14,805 nt of DNA from Euzebyaceae bacterium (GCA_013698135.1 JACCVM010000021.1:1-14805), one strand, 5' to 3'; counted from the stretch's first letter, positions 7,546 to 14,628 are shown. A program made the numbers and translations. Notes: a model not told the origin generated them from the sequence alone.

Positions 7546-8276
7546 GTCGGCCCCCCGTCTACGGGCGGTGGCGATGGCGTCGCCGACGGCGGGCTGGGAG
7601 GCGACGCGGCCGAGTCGTCTGGCGCCGTGGGATCAGTTGCAGGAGGCGGTGGCGCGGCCTTCTTCGCCCTGGCCCTCTTGGCGGTCGATGTCTTCTTGGT
7701 GGCCGACTCCTTGGCCGTCGACGTCTTCTTGCCGGTCGTCTTCTTGGCCGCCATCTTCTTGGCGGGCGTCTTCTTGGCCGTAGGCGCTTGCTTGGCGGCG
7801 GCGGTCTTCTTGCCGGCAGTCGCCTTCTTGCCTGCGCCCGTCTTCTTGCCGGCAGTCGCCTTCTTGCCTGCGCCCGTCTTCTTGGCCGGCAGCGCCTTGT
7901 CGGCGGTCTCGGTGGTCTTGGCCGCCGTCACCGGGCCACGTGTCGCCGCGGTGGCGCGCTTGGCGGCTGCGCTCTGGCGCGGCGGCGCGGCGGCGGTGTC
8001 GCGGTGCTCGACCTTCGTGGCCAGCCGCTCGATGTCGCGTTGCCGGGCCAATCCCAAGCGGTTGACCACCTTCTCCGTCTCGGTGCGCACCAGCTGGGCA
8101 ATCGCCCGTCGATTGTCCTCAGAGCGCTTGAGCAGCTCGTCGACGGTCTTCTCCAACTGGTCGGCGGCCACCTCGCCCTGCTTCACCAGGCCCTTGACCA
8201 CCTGCTCGGCCCGCTGGCGGGTCACCTGCGTCAATCCCGACGCGGTTTCCAGATAGCGCTGCAATGCCCTGCTCAC
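7542..8276 (-). CDS. Phasin-like coiled-coil protein with histone-H1-like Lys/Ala tail
   Basis: The 244-aa protein has two distinct halves. Residues 1-95 form a predicted amphipathic helical/coiled-coil region (ASGLTQVTRQRAEQVVKGLV, then QGEVAADQLEKTVDELL). It resembles actinobacterial phasin or PHA-regulator-like proteins. Residues about 100-205 are a highly basic, low-complexity Lys/Ala/Thr tail of repeated AGKK and TAKK units, like histone H1 or AlgP/PhaF C-termini, able to bind DNA nonspecifically. The last 40 residues are Pro/Ser/Asp-rich. By analogy with PhaF it may tie a granule or membrane surface to the nucleoid; this is inference, and no PHA synthase is visible here. The GTG start is fixed by AGGAGG (8283-8288) 6 nt upstream. 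It heads the operon with the small gene and tlyA. Confidence 0.85.
   Translation of the reverse strand: MSRALQRYLETASGLTQVTRQRAEQVVKGLVKQGEVAADQLEKTVDELLKRSEDNRRAIAQLVRTETEKVVNRLGLARQRDIERLATKVEHRDTAAAPPRQSAAAKRATAATRGPVTAAKTTETADKALPAKKTGAGKKATAGKKTGAGKKATAGKKTAAAKQAPTAKKTPAKKMAAKKTTGKKTSTAKESATKKTSTAKRARAKKAAPPPPATDPTAPDDSAASPPSPPSATPSPPPVDGGPT
7805..7876. repeat. Perfect 36-bp tandem duplication in the Lys/Ala tail
   Basis: Bases 7805-7840 and 7841-7876 are identical, and a partial third copy starts at 7877. The unit encodes 12 residues of the tail, so copy-number change keeps the frame. Perfect identity, including third positions, points to recent slippage or unequal exchange. Confidence 0.95.
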
Positions 8277-8282
8277 GTCCTA

Positions 8283-8288
8283 CCTCCT
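8283..8288 (-). promoter_or_regulatory. Strong ribosome binding site of the phasin-like gene
   Basis: AGGAGG on the minus strand, 6 nt before the GTG at 8276, decides that start and marks the head of the tlyA operon. Confidence 0.8.
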
Positions 8289-8396
8289 GATCAACCCAAC
8301 GCGGCGAGCATAGCCAACACCCCGCTGCGGGCTCGGGATGCCGCTCTGGCACACTCGCGCCCGTCTGCGCTCCCGCACGAGGACGAACGCCCCGCC

Positions 8397-9143
8397 ATGG
8401 TCATCCCGATCCGAGACCACAACCCCACGCGTCGGACGCCGTGGATGAACCGCCTGATCATCGCCGTCAACATCGTGGTCTTCGTCTTCTTCGAGCCATG
8501 GTGGGGCGGTGTCTGCCAGCAGCAGGCGTTCTTCCTGACCTACGCGGCGATCCCCGCGGAGCTGGGTGAAGGAGAGCCGCTGGACGCACGGGAGGTCGCC
8601 GATTCCAGTCCCCCACGGTGCCGCCTGCGGCCGATCGCCGACAAGCCGGTCTATCTGGCGGTGCTCACGGCCATGTTCCTGCACGCGGGATGGCTGCACC
8701 TGCTGGGCAACATGCTCTATCTGTGGATCTTCGGCAACAACGTCGAGGACCGTTTCGGGCATCTCGGGTACTTACTGTTCTACGCAGCCGCCGGCATCAT
8801 CGCGACCGTGGTCTTCGCCGTGCCCAACCTCGCCAGTCCCGCCACGCTGGTCGGCGCGTCCGGGGCCATCGCCGGCGTGCTCGGCTCCTACCTGGTGCTG
8901 TTTCCAGCGGCGAGGGTGACGGTCCTGGTGCCGTTCCTGTTCTTTCTCCCGCTGACGCTACCGGCGGTGATCGTGCTCGGCCTGTGGTTCGTGTTGCAGC
9001 TCGGAGAGGTGCGGGTGGCCTCCATGACCGGCGGCGGCGTCGCCTACCTGGCGCACGTGGCCGGTTTCGTGGCCGGCATGGCCCTGACCATCGTGGTCAG
9101 CCGGCGAGCCAAGCCGGTCAATCGGCGCGCTGGTTACGGTTGA
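8397..9143 (+). CDS. Rhomboid-family intramembrane serine protease
   Basis: Rhomboids cleave transmembrane substrates within the lipid bilayer. The 248-aa protein has a hydrophobic first helix (about 18-33) and a large extramembrane loop (34-84) with two cysteines (C40, C75) that could pair. The second helix contains HAGWLHLLGNM (H101, N105 in the usual HxxxN layout). Serine S155 lies in GASGAIAG and the partner H220 in YLAHVAGFVAG, so the Ser-His dyad is complete. About six membrane helices are visible. The ATG at 8397 starts just before the first conserved arginine/proline stretch; GAGGA lies rather far upstream, so the start is less certain than the family call. It diverges from the phasin-like gene across 120 bp and overlaps the small TPR gene's end by 26 bp tail to tail. 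Confidence 0.92.
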   Translation: MVIPIRDHNPTRRTPWMNRLIIAVNIVVFVFFEPWWGGVCQQQAFFLTYAAIPAELGEGEPLDAREVADSSPPRCRLRPIADKPVYLAVLTAMFLHAGWLHLLGNMLYLWIFGNNVEDRFGHLGYLLFYAAAGIIATVVFAVPNLASPATLVGASGAIAGVLGSYLVLFPAARVTVLVPFLFFLPLTLPAVIVLGLWFVLQLGEVRVASMTGGGVAYLAHVAGFVAGMALTIVVSRRAKPVNRRAGYG

Positions 9144-9315
9144 GCCGATCCAGCACCCGGTCGAGCGCCGTCTCGTGCAGGGACGCCTTGGCTGGCTCGC
9201 GTGCCACGGCCAGCTCCAGCACCTCCGCGGCGCCGCCGGGGTCGCCGCCGTCCAGACGTTGGCGGCCCTGCTGATACAACGAATACACAAGGTCCGGCTC
9301 CGCGCTGTCGGACAC
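9118..9315 (-). CDS. Short TPR-type protein, apparently truncated
   Basis: This 65-aa protein contains one TPR-like helical hairpin: VYSLYQQGRQRL, then GDPGGAAEVLELAVAREP and AKASLHET. Longer actinobacterial TPR proteins continue from a similar KASLxETLxRAYF stretch with further repeats. Here the sequence instead goes ALDRVLDRLNRNQRAD and stops inside the 3' end of the rhomboid gene on the other strand. This suggests that the C-terminal repeats were lost by deletion. The GTG at 9315 is chosen because AGGAGGA (9321-9327) lies 5 nt upstream, which also argues that it is still translated. An in-frame longer ORF to 9429 would translate the 28-bp repeats and lacks such a site. Function unknown; TPRs mediate protein contacts. 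Confidence 0.6.
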   Translation of the reverse strand: MSDSAEPDLVYSLYQQGRQRLDGGDPGGAAEVLELAVAREPAKASLHETALDRVLDRLNRNQRAD

Positions 9316-9343
9316 CCGTTTCCTCCTGTCCTGCCGACATGTT

Positions 9344-9404
9344 TGCCCTACCGCTTCGCTACTTGAGGGCATTCTGTGCCCTACCGCTTCGCTACTTGAG
9401 GGCA
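9344..9404. repeat. Two perfect 28-bp direct repeats with self-complementary ends
   Basis: Bases 9344-9371 and 9377-9404 are identical over 28 bp with a 5-bp spacer, giving a 33-bp period. Each copy begins TGCCCT and ends AGGGCA, so each can close a 6-bp stem with a 16-nt loop. They lie 29 bp upstream of the small TPR gene start and about 100 bp upstream of the divergent DUF1015 gene. They may be paired operators, a REP-like palindromic repeat pair or RNA stems. Confidence 0.9.
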
Positions 9405-9440
9405 ATGCCACAGTAGGCTTCCTGGCCATCTAGCCCAGCA

Positions 9441-9457
9441 TGGCCGCTGCGCGGCCA
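9441..9457. promoter_or_regulatory. GC-rich hairpin upstream of the DUF1015 operon
   Basis: TGGCCGC and GCGGCCA form a perfect 7-bp stem around a TGC loop, 49 bp before the DUF1015 start. No T-run follows on either strand. It may be an operator or leader structure for the divergent region; the function is not shown by sequence. Confidence 0.3.
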
Positions 9458-9506
9458 AGGCCGTCTGACCTGCGGCTGCTTCGACGTCGGATCGGAAACC
9501 TCAACC

Positions 9507-10700
9507 GTGGTGGACGCCGCGCCCTTTCGTGCCTTGCGCTACGACCCGGCTGTCGCCGGAGACCCGGCGACGACGTCCGCGCCCGCCTATGACGAGCTGG
9601 AGCGCTTCACCTACGCGCGCCACCTGCAGGCCAGCCCCTACACCGTCCTTGAGCTGCTCGCCCCCCGGGAGGAGTCGTTCTCGGCGGCAGGCGCAGCCTA
9701 CGACCGCTGGCGACGAACCGGCGTCCTGATGACCGACGAGCGACCCGCGTACTACCGCTACGAGGAGCACGAGCTGCGCCATGGTGTGCCGGCGTTGCAG
9801 CGTGGTCTGCTGGCCGGGGTGCGGATCGCCGACCCGGATGTGCTGGCCCACGAGCGGGTCGATCCTGTTCGGGTGGCGCAACGGGTGCGCCGCCTCGCCG
9901 CCGTGCCTGCGGACCTGGCCCCCGTCTTCGCCGTGCACGTTGGGTCCTCGGCACTACGTGACCTGCTGGCCGAACCCATCGCCTCGCCGCCCGTTATCGC
10001 CTGCAGCGACGAGGCAGGCATCGACCACCGCGTCTGGGCCGTGCGCGAGCCCGACGATGTGGCGGCCATCACCGCCACGCTTGCCGGGCTGCGCGTGGTC
10101 ATCGCCGATGGTCATCACCGCTGGGCCGCCGCCGCGGCGCGCGCTGGCCGGCCGCCGGGTGACCGCACCCTTGTCTACCTGGTGGACGCCTCGCTGCACG
10201 GGCCCCAGGTGCTGCCGGTGCATCGGCTCCTGCAGCACCTGCCCGCAGACACTGAGGACCGCCTGGCCGCCGACTTCGAATTGCTGCCAGTGGCGCCGCC
10301 GATGGTCGTCACCGCGCTGGCGCAGCAGACGGAGCTGGCATTCGGCCTGCGTCTCCCAGGCCAACGCGCGTTCGTGCTGGTCGCGCGCGACCAGGCTGAC
10401 CTGCGGGCCCGACTGCCGGCGGAGCGTTCGGCGGCGTGGCGGAGCCTGGATACCGCGGTATTGGCTCATGCCGTGCTGCCGGTGGTGGGGGCGGGCGACC
10501 CGGCCTTCCGCAGCGACGCCTCGGAGGCGGCGCAGGAGATGGAAGTGGCCGGCACCGGCGGACTGTTCCTGCTCCGGCCCGTCTCAGCGACGACGGTGTA
10601 CGCCTGCGCCGCCGCGGGAGAGCCCATGCCACCGAAGACCACGTGGTTTCGTCCCAAGCCGAGGGCCGGGCTGATCATGCGGTCACTAGACTCGTTGTGA
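9507..10700 (+). CDS. DUF1015 family protein
   Basis: The 397-aa protein matches DUF1015 over its whole length. The N-terminal PFRALRYDPAVAGD leads to a degenerate AYDEL in place of the usual PPYDVI. The mid-region has VLAHERVDP (112-120). The hallmark ADGHHRWAA is at 200-208, and the C-terminal MPPKTTWFRPKPRAGLI starts near 374. The family's biochemical role is not well established; some annotations link relatives to a serine-kinase-like (SerK-type) activity, which I cannot confirm here. No signal peptide or membrane segment is visible, so it is likely cytosolic. It starts at the first of two adjacent GTG codons with only a weak purine stretch upstream. It is the first gene of a four-gene operon; its TGA overlaps the next ATG by one base, implying coupled translation. 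Confidence 0.9.
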   Translation: MVDAAPFRALRYDPAVAGDPATTSAPAYDELERFTYARHLQASPYTVLELLAPREESFSAAGAAYDRWRRTGVLMTDERPAYYRYEEHELRHGVPALQRGLLAGVRIADPDVLAHERVDPVRVAQRVRRLAAVPADLAPVFAVHVGSSALRDLLAEPIASPPVIACSDEAGIDHRVWAVREPDDVAAITATLAGLRVVIADGHHRWAAAAARAGRPPGDRTLVYLVDASLHGPQVLPVHRLLQHLPADTEDRLAADFELLPVAPPMVVTALAQQTELAFGLRLPGQRAFVLVARDQADLRARLPAERSAAWRSLDTAVLAHAVLPVVGAGDPAFRSDASEAAQEMEVAGTGGLFLLRPVSATTVYACAAAGEPMPPKTTWFRPKPRAGLIMRSLDSL

Positions 10701-11629
10701 TGATCGCTGATCCCCAGGCACCGCCGGGCACCGCCGGCTGGCAACAGCTGCGCTCGTTCGACGGCACAGCCATCGCCTGGCGCAAAGATGGCTGCGAGAC
10801 GCAGCGACTGCCGGTGGTGCTGTGCAATGGCATCGCCTGCAGCGACGAGTACTGGCAGCACATCGTGGCGCCACTGGCCGCGGCCCGGCGCGTCGTGCGC
10901 TGGGACTACCGCGCCCATGGGCGCAGCGGTGCGCCCGCCGACCCGCAACAGGTGACGGTCACCGCGGTGGCCAGAGATCTGGAGGCGGTGATGACGGCCG
11001 CGGGCATCCAGCAGGCGGTGCTCGTGGGCCATTCGTTCGGTGTGCAGGTCGCCTTGGAGGCAGCGCGCTTCCTCGGCGAGCGGGCTGCCGGCCTGGTCGT
11101 GATCGCCGGCGCGCCGGGCGCGCCGCTGCGGGCGGTCCCAGCGATGTTGGGCTTGCCGGTCGCGACCGCCCTTGGTGCTGCCGCGCCGTCGCTGTTCGGG
11201 GCGGCGTGGCAGCGCGCGTGTCGGTCGCCATCCGCCTACTGGATTGCCAGGACGCTGGGAGCCACCACCCGCAACGCGCCGCGGGAGGTGATGGACGCCT
11301 ACTTCGCGCATGTCGCGCACCTGGACCCAGCGACCATGTTGCGCATGCTCGGTGCGATGCAGGCGCATTCCGCCGCGGACGTGCTGGACGGGTTGACGGT
11401 GCCAGTGCTGGCGATCGCCGGCGACGCTGACGCGCTCACCCCCGTCCGCACCATGCGCCAGATGGTTCTGCGCGCGCCCGACGCCGAGCTCGAGGTCGTC
11501 GCCGGTGGCAGCCACACCCTTCCGGCGGAGCAGCCCGCCGCCGTGCTGGCCGCCATCACGCCCTTCCTGGCCCGCGTCGATGCCGCCCTCGCGCCTGCGG
11601 ACGTCTCGTGCGCAGTGACAGATCGGTAG
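10700..11629 (+). CDS. Alpha/beta hydrolase
   Basis: The 309-aa protein has the complete alpha/beta hydrolase layout. The oxyanion-hole strand VVLCNGIACSDEYW is at about 39-52, and WDYRAHGRSG at 68-77. The nucleophile elbow VGHSFG carries S112. Acid D244 lies in AGDADALTP and H272 in GGSHTLP. A cap region spans roughly 145-215. The HG(F/W)-type oxyanion motif reads CNGI. Overall it resembles small esterase/haloperoxidase-type hydrolases. The substrate cannot be named from sequence. The ATG overlaps the DUF1015 stop (TGATG); an in-frame GTG one codon earlier (10697) is equally possible. No signal peptide is seen, so it is probably cytosolic. Confidence 0.9.
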   Translation: MIADPQAPPGTAGWQQLRSFDGTAIAWRKDGCETQRLPVVLCNGIACSDEYWQHIVAPLAAARRVVRWDYRAHGRSGAPADPQQVTVTAVARDLEAVMTAAGIQQAVLVGHSFGVQVALEAARFLGERAAGLVVIAGAPGAPLRAVPAMLGLPVATALGAAAPSLFGAAWQRACRSPSAYWIARTLGATTRNAPREVMDAYFAHVAHLDPATMLRMLGAMQAHSAADVLDGLTVPVLAIAGDADALTPVRTMRQMVLRAPDAELEVVAGGSHTLPAEQPAAVLAAITPFLARVDAALAPADVSCAVTDR

Positions 11630-12807
11630 CCACCGTGGCTGACGAGCCTCAGCGCATCGCTACCGCAGCCCGCAGCGTCTGGATGACGCCCGCACGGCTC
11701 TTTCAGCTGGTCGCCATCCTGGTCGCCGCCTACTGCGTCCTCGCCATCGTGCGCGCCTTGCGCGGCGTGCTCGTGATGCTGCTGGTGTCGCTGTTCCTGT
11801 CGTTCGCGGCAGAGCCGGCGGTGCAGTTCCTGGCCCGGCGCGGCGTGCGCCGTGGGCTCGCCACCGGCGTGGTATTTCTCGTCGGCCTGCTGGTGGCCGC
11901 GGGGATGGTCGTGGCCATGGTCCCGCTGTTCGTCCAGCAGGTCACCGACCTGATCAACAGCGTGCCGAGGTCGATCAACGATCTCAACGACATTCTCGAC
12001 GGGCTGCCGTTGATCCCCTCCGTGGAGGTGACACCAGAGCTGGAGGTGGAGCTACGGAACCTGGCCCTGGAGTTCGGCGAGCGGGCGCGCACGGTCGCCC
12101 TTGGCGCGGCCGGCAACGTCGTCAGCCTCGGCGCCACGGCCTTTGGGGCACTGCTACAGATGCTGGCCGTCGGTCTGGTGACCTTCTACCTGGTCGCCGA
12201 CGGACCGCGGCTGCGCCGCACGTTGGCACGGCCGCTGCCGCCAGAACGCCAGCGCGAGATGCTGGCGATCTGGGAGCTGGCCATCGCCAAGACCGGCGGG
12301 TACATCTACAGCCGCCTGCTGCTGGCCTTTGCCTGCGGCCTGGCGCACCTGCTGTTATTGCTGGTTCTTGGCGTCCCGTTCGCGCTGCCGCTGGCCCTGT
12401 GGGTCGGGGTGACCAGCGCGTTCGTTCCGGTGGTGGGGACCTACCTGGGCGGCGTGCTGCTGGTGCTCGTGGCACTGGTCAATAACCCCTTCAACGCCCT
12501 GTGGGTCGTCGCCTTCGTCGTGCTATACCAGCAGCTGGAGAACTACGCGCTGGCTCCGGCCATCCAGTCGCGGACCATGGACGTGCATCCCGCCGTCGCC
12601 TTCGTCGCAGTCCTGGTCGGCGGGACGCTGCTGGGCGGCGTCGGCGCCCTGCTGGCCCTGCCCGCCACGGCGATCATCCAGGCGCTGCTGTCCACCTACG
12701 TGCGACGGCACTCCCTGATCGACGAGCTACGTGACGTGGCCTTGCCTCCGGAGCCGACGCGGCGCCCGTCGCGCTCCGAGAAACAGCCCAAACAGATGCC
12801 GGCATGA
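11608..12807 (+). CDS. AI-2E family transporter/permease
   Basis: The 399-aa integral membrane protein fits the AI-2E transporter family (PF01594), whose members include AI-2 exporters, Na+/H+ antiporters and proteins of unknown cargo. Visible features: TM helices at about 31-48, 52-68 and 84-106, then a soluble amphipathic stretch (110-165, with VPRSINDLNDIL). Next come a helix at 175-197 ending FYLVADG, several helices from 236 onward, FVPVVGTYLGG (272-282), and QQLENYALAPAIQSR (308-322), a family hallmark. The C-terminus is a short basic tail. GTG at 11608 (with GCGGA upstream) overlaps the hydrolase gene by 22 nt; GTG at 11635 would give a 390-aa product starting 5 bp after that gene, and I cannot decide between them. 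Its stop overlaps the next ATG by 4 nt. Confidence 0.92.
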   Translation: MRSDRSVATVADEPQRIATAARSVWMTPARLFQLVAILVAAYCVLAIVRALRGVLVMLLVSLFLSFAAEPAVQFLARRGVRRGLATGVVFLVGLLVAAGMVVAMVPLFVQQVTDLINSVPRSINDLNDILDGLPLIPSVEVTPELEVELRNLALEFGERARTVALGAAGNVVSLGATAFGALLQMLAVGLVTFYLVADGPRLRRTLARPLPPERQREMLAIWELAIAKTGGYIYSRLLLAFACGLAHLLLLLVLGVPFALPLALWVGVTSAFVPVVGTYLGGVLLVLVALVNNPFNALWVVAFVVLYQQLENYALAPAIQSRTMDVHPAVAFVAVLVGGTLLGGVGALLALPATAIIQALLSTYVRRHSLIDELRDVALPPEPTRRPSRSEKQPKQMPA

Positions 12808-13748
12808 CCGGCGGCTGGGAACAGCTTCCGGACGGGATCCGGGCCATCGACACGATGACGGCAGGCGTGACCAAGGTCACCGCCGGCTACCTGCTCGACG
12901 CTGCACGACCCACACTCGTCGAATGCGGACCGGCGCTGTCCGTGCAGCACGTGATCGACGGGCTCCGAGACCTCGGCATGGACCCGGGCGATCTGGCCTA
13001 CCTGGTGCTGTCGCACATCCACCTCGACCACGCGGGCGGCGCGGGTGACGTCGCGCGGGCCTTTCCCAGCGCCACGATCGTCGTCAGTGAGATCGGCGCC
13101 CGTCACCTCGTCGACCCCGAGCGGCTCAACAACAGCTCGCGGCGTGTGTACGGCGACCTGATGGACTCGGTGTACGGCGACTGCACACCCATCGCGCCCG
13201 AGCGCGTACGCGGCGTCGGCGACGGTGAGCGGCTCGACCTCGGCGGCGGCCGCCGACTGCTGCTGCTGCACACTCCCGGTCACGCCAAGCATCACATCGC
13301 CGCGTATGACGACGACTCGGGCGCGTTGTTCGTGGGGGATTCCGTCGGCGTGAAGCTGCCCGGCATGACGATGATCCGTCCGGCCACTCCCCCGCCCGAC
13401 TTCGACTTGGTGCTGGCTCATCGGACCCTGGACCGTTACAAGGCATTGGCGCCGAAGGTGGTCTACCTGGCGCACTATGGCGCTGTCGACCCACCGCTGG
13501 AGGCGCTGAACGAAGCCGACGAGCGGCTGCGGCTGTGGGCCGGGACGGCCGAGGCGGCCTATGCCGAGCATGCCGAGCTCGACCACGTCACCGACACGCT
13601 GGCGCGCCGTTTCGCCGATGACATCGACAGCGCCAGTGAAGACCCCGACGTGGAGGCGCGAGTCACACTGCTGTCGGGCTACGCGTCCAACGCGATGGGC
13701 TTGATGCGCTACTTCGACCTGCGGGCTCAAGGCCGTACCGCGAACTGA
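12804..13748 (+). CDS. Metallo-beta-lactamase-fold hydrolase
   Basis: The 314-aa protein carries the full MBL metal site. SHIHLDHAGG gives H71, H73, D75 and H76; H160 is in LLHTPGHAKHH, D179 in LFVGDSVG and H224 in YLAHYG. It belongs to the glyoxalase-II-like/general MBL hydrolase group; beta-lactamase activity is not implied. The region after H224 is a helical C-terminal domain (about 230-314) that probably shapes the active site or a dimer. Its ATG overlaps the AI-2E gene stop (ATGA), so it is the last gene of the coupled operon. The substrate is unknown; being together with an alpha/beta hydrolase and a permease suggests a small-molecule ester or lactone, which is inference. Confidence 0.92.
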   Translation: MTGGWEQLPDGIRAIDTMTAGVTKVTAGYLLDAARPTLVECGPALSVQHVIDGLRDLGMDPGDLAYLVLSHIHLDHAGGAGDVARAFPSATIVVSEIGARHLVDPERLNNSSRRVYGDLMDSVYGDCTPIAPERVRGVGDGERLDLGGGRRLLLLHTPGHAKHHIAAYDDDSGALFVGDSVGVKLPGMTMIRPATPPPDFDLVLAHRTLDRYKALAPKVVYLAHYGAVDPPLEALNEADERLRLWAGTAEAAYAEHAELDHVTDTLARRFADDIDSASEDPDVEARVTLLSGYASNAMGLMRYFDLRAQGRTAN

Positions 13749-13786
13749 CAGCGCCCGCGTCATGAAGCGGCAGCGGCCGGACAGCG

Positions 13787-13818
13787 GGGCCGGGCAGGCG
13801 CAGGGCCGGGCAGGCGCA
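13787..13818. repeat. 16-bp perfect tandem repeat in a convergent gap
   Basis: Bases 13787-13802 and 13803-13818 are identical (GGGCCGGGCAGGCGCA). They fill part of the 94-bp gap between the converging MBL and TPR genes. It is simple GC-rich slippage-type sequence; no terminator with a T-run is apparent in the gap. Confidence 0.9.
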
Positions 13819-13842
13819 GCTGCTGGGGACCGTCGCCGGCGC

Positions 13843-14628
13843 TCAGTCGCGGTCGAGTGCGGCCAGGCGCTCGGCAACGTCCTCGAAGGTCCCGTCGACC
13901 GCGAGGATGGCCTCGAAGTAGTCGCGGGCTTGCTCCTCGTTGCCGATGCGCTGGCAGACGTCGGCGGCCACGTACCACAGCCGTGGATGCCACGCCTCGA
14001 TCGAGGTGGGATCCAGCGACGCGCGGCCGAGCGTCTCCAACGCACCGCGCAGGTCGCCACGGTCCGCTCGATCTCCCGCCAGGACGATGAGTCCTTCCAC
14101 CACCCGGTCCTGGGCGACCCCGGCGGCGATCATCTCCTCGACGTACTCGCCGACCTTGTCGGGGCGCCCGGCCGCCCGTGCGCAGTCGGCAAGCAGGTGA
14201 TTCTGATCCTGCCGGCCTGACAGGCGGCGATAGGTCAGCAGTTCGGAGTGGGCCGCCGCATACTGCTCCTGCGAATAGCGCACCACCCCGAGTGCTTCGC
14301 GCACCACAGCGCTGCGGGGCGCCACATGCTTGGCCCACGCCAGCAACTCTCCCGCTCTTGCCAGATCACCTTCAGACAGCGCGTCGCTGGCCGCACCGTA
14401 GGCGCGCATCACATCGTCGAGCGCCGCGGGGGGTGAGCAGGCGCGCAGGTCCCGGTGGACGTCGCGCGGCAGGCGGGGGCGCTCCTCTGGCAAGCGTGGT
14501 CGCCGGGGTTGGCGAACGCGTTCCGGGCGGAACGGACGCGCCTCGCCTTCGCCTGGCTTGGCGCTCCTGCCCGGCTTCCCACCCAAGCGGCCGCCGCGCG
14601 GCGGCCTGCGATCGTCTCCTGCGTTCAT
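13843..14628 (-). CDS. Tetratricopeptide repeat protein (Rv1691-like)
   Basis: The 261-aa protein begins with a disordered, strongly basic Arg/Pro/Gly-rich stretch (1-65), then RLPRDVHRDL. Helical TPR-type repeats follow from about 70 to the end (AYGAASDALSEGDLARAGEL, APRSAVVREALGVVRYSQ, LLTYRRLSGRQ, LLADCARAAGRPDKV). This order closely matches the TPR protein preceding the tlyA cluster in Streptomyces and mycobacteria as I recall it, so orthology is likely. Its function is unknown; TPRs bind partners, and the basic N-terminus could bind RNA. The ATG at 14628 is chosen because GGAGGA (14637-14642) lies 8 nt upstream. The rRNA terminator ends only 18 nt before the start. In this genome it is separated from tlyA by about 5.6 kb of mostly plus-strand genes. 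Confidence 0.88.
   Translation of the reverse strand: MNAGDDRRPPRGGRLGGKPGRSAKPGEGEARPFRPERVRQPRRPRLPEERPRLPRDVHRDLRACSPPAALDDVMRAYGAASDALSEGDLARAGELLAWAKHVAPRSAVVREALGVVRYSQEQYAAAHSELLTYRRLSGRQDQNHLLADCARAAGRPDKVGEYVEEMIAAGVAQDRVVEGLIVLAGDRADRGDLRGALETLGRASLDPTSIEAWHPRLWYVAADVCQRIGNEEQARDYFEAILAVDGTFEDVAERLAALDRD

Noticed and set aside
7797..7884. CRISPR-like periodic repeats
   Set aside because: The repeats are contiguous in-frame codons for Lys/Ala units with no unique spacers.
7788..8396. Upstream extension of the rhomboid frame
   Set aside because: It is antisense to the Lys/Ala tail, giving Leu/Ala repeats that mimic membrane helices; rhomboid homology starts after 8397.
8277..8396. 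Promoter with TATGCT as -10 for the tlyA operon
   Set aside because: The hexamer is present on the minus strand, but no matching -35 element sits at a suitable distance, so it is not reported as a feature.
9344..9404. Minimal CRISPR array
   Set aside because: There are only two 28-bp units with a 5-bp gap, far too short for a spacer, and no cas genes are nearby.
9316..9429. N-terminal extension of the small TPR frame, with repeated PSSSEAVG
   Set aside because: The repeated peptide only reflects the 28-bp DNA repeats, and the strong ribosome site at 9321-9327 supports a start at 9315.
13749..13842. Bidirectional terminator between the MBL and TPR genes
   Set aside because: The gap is GC-rich with a tandem repeat, but I found no convincing stem followed by a T-run.
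12696..14060. Minus-strand open frame of 454 codons
   Set aside because: It is antisense to the AI-2E and MBL genes and overlaps the real TPR gene in another frame; no recognisable domain.
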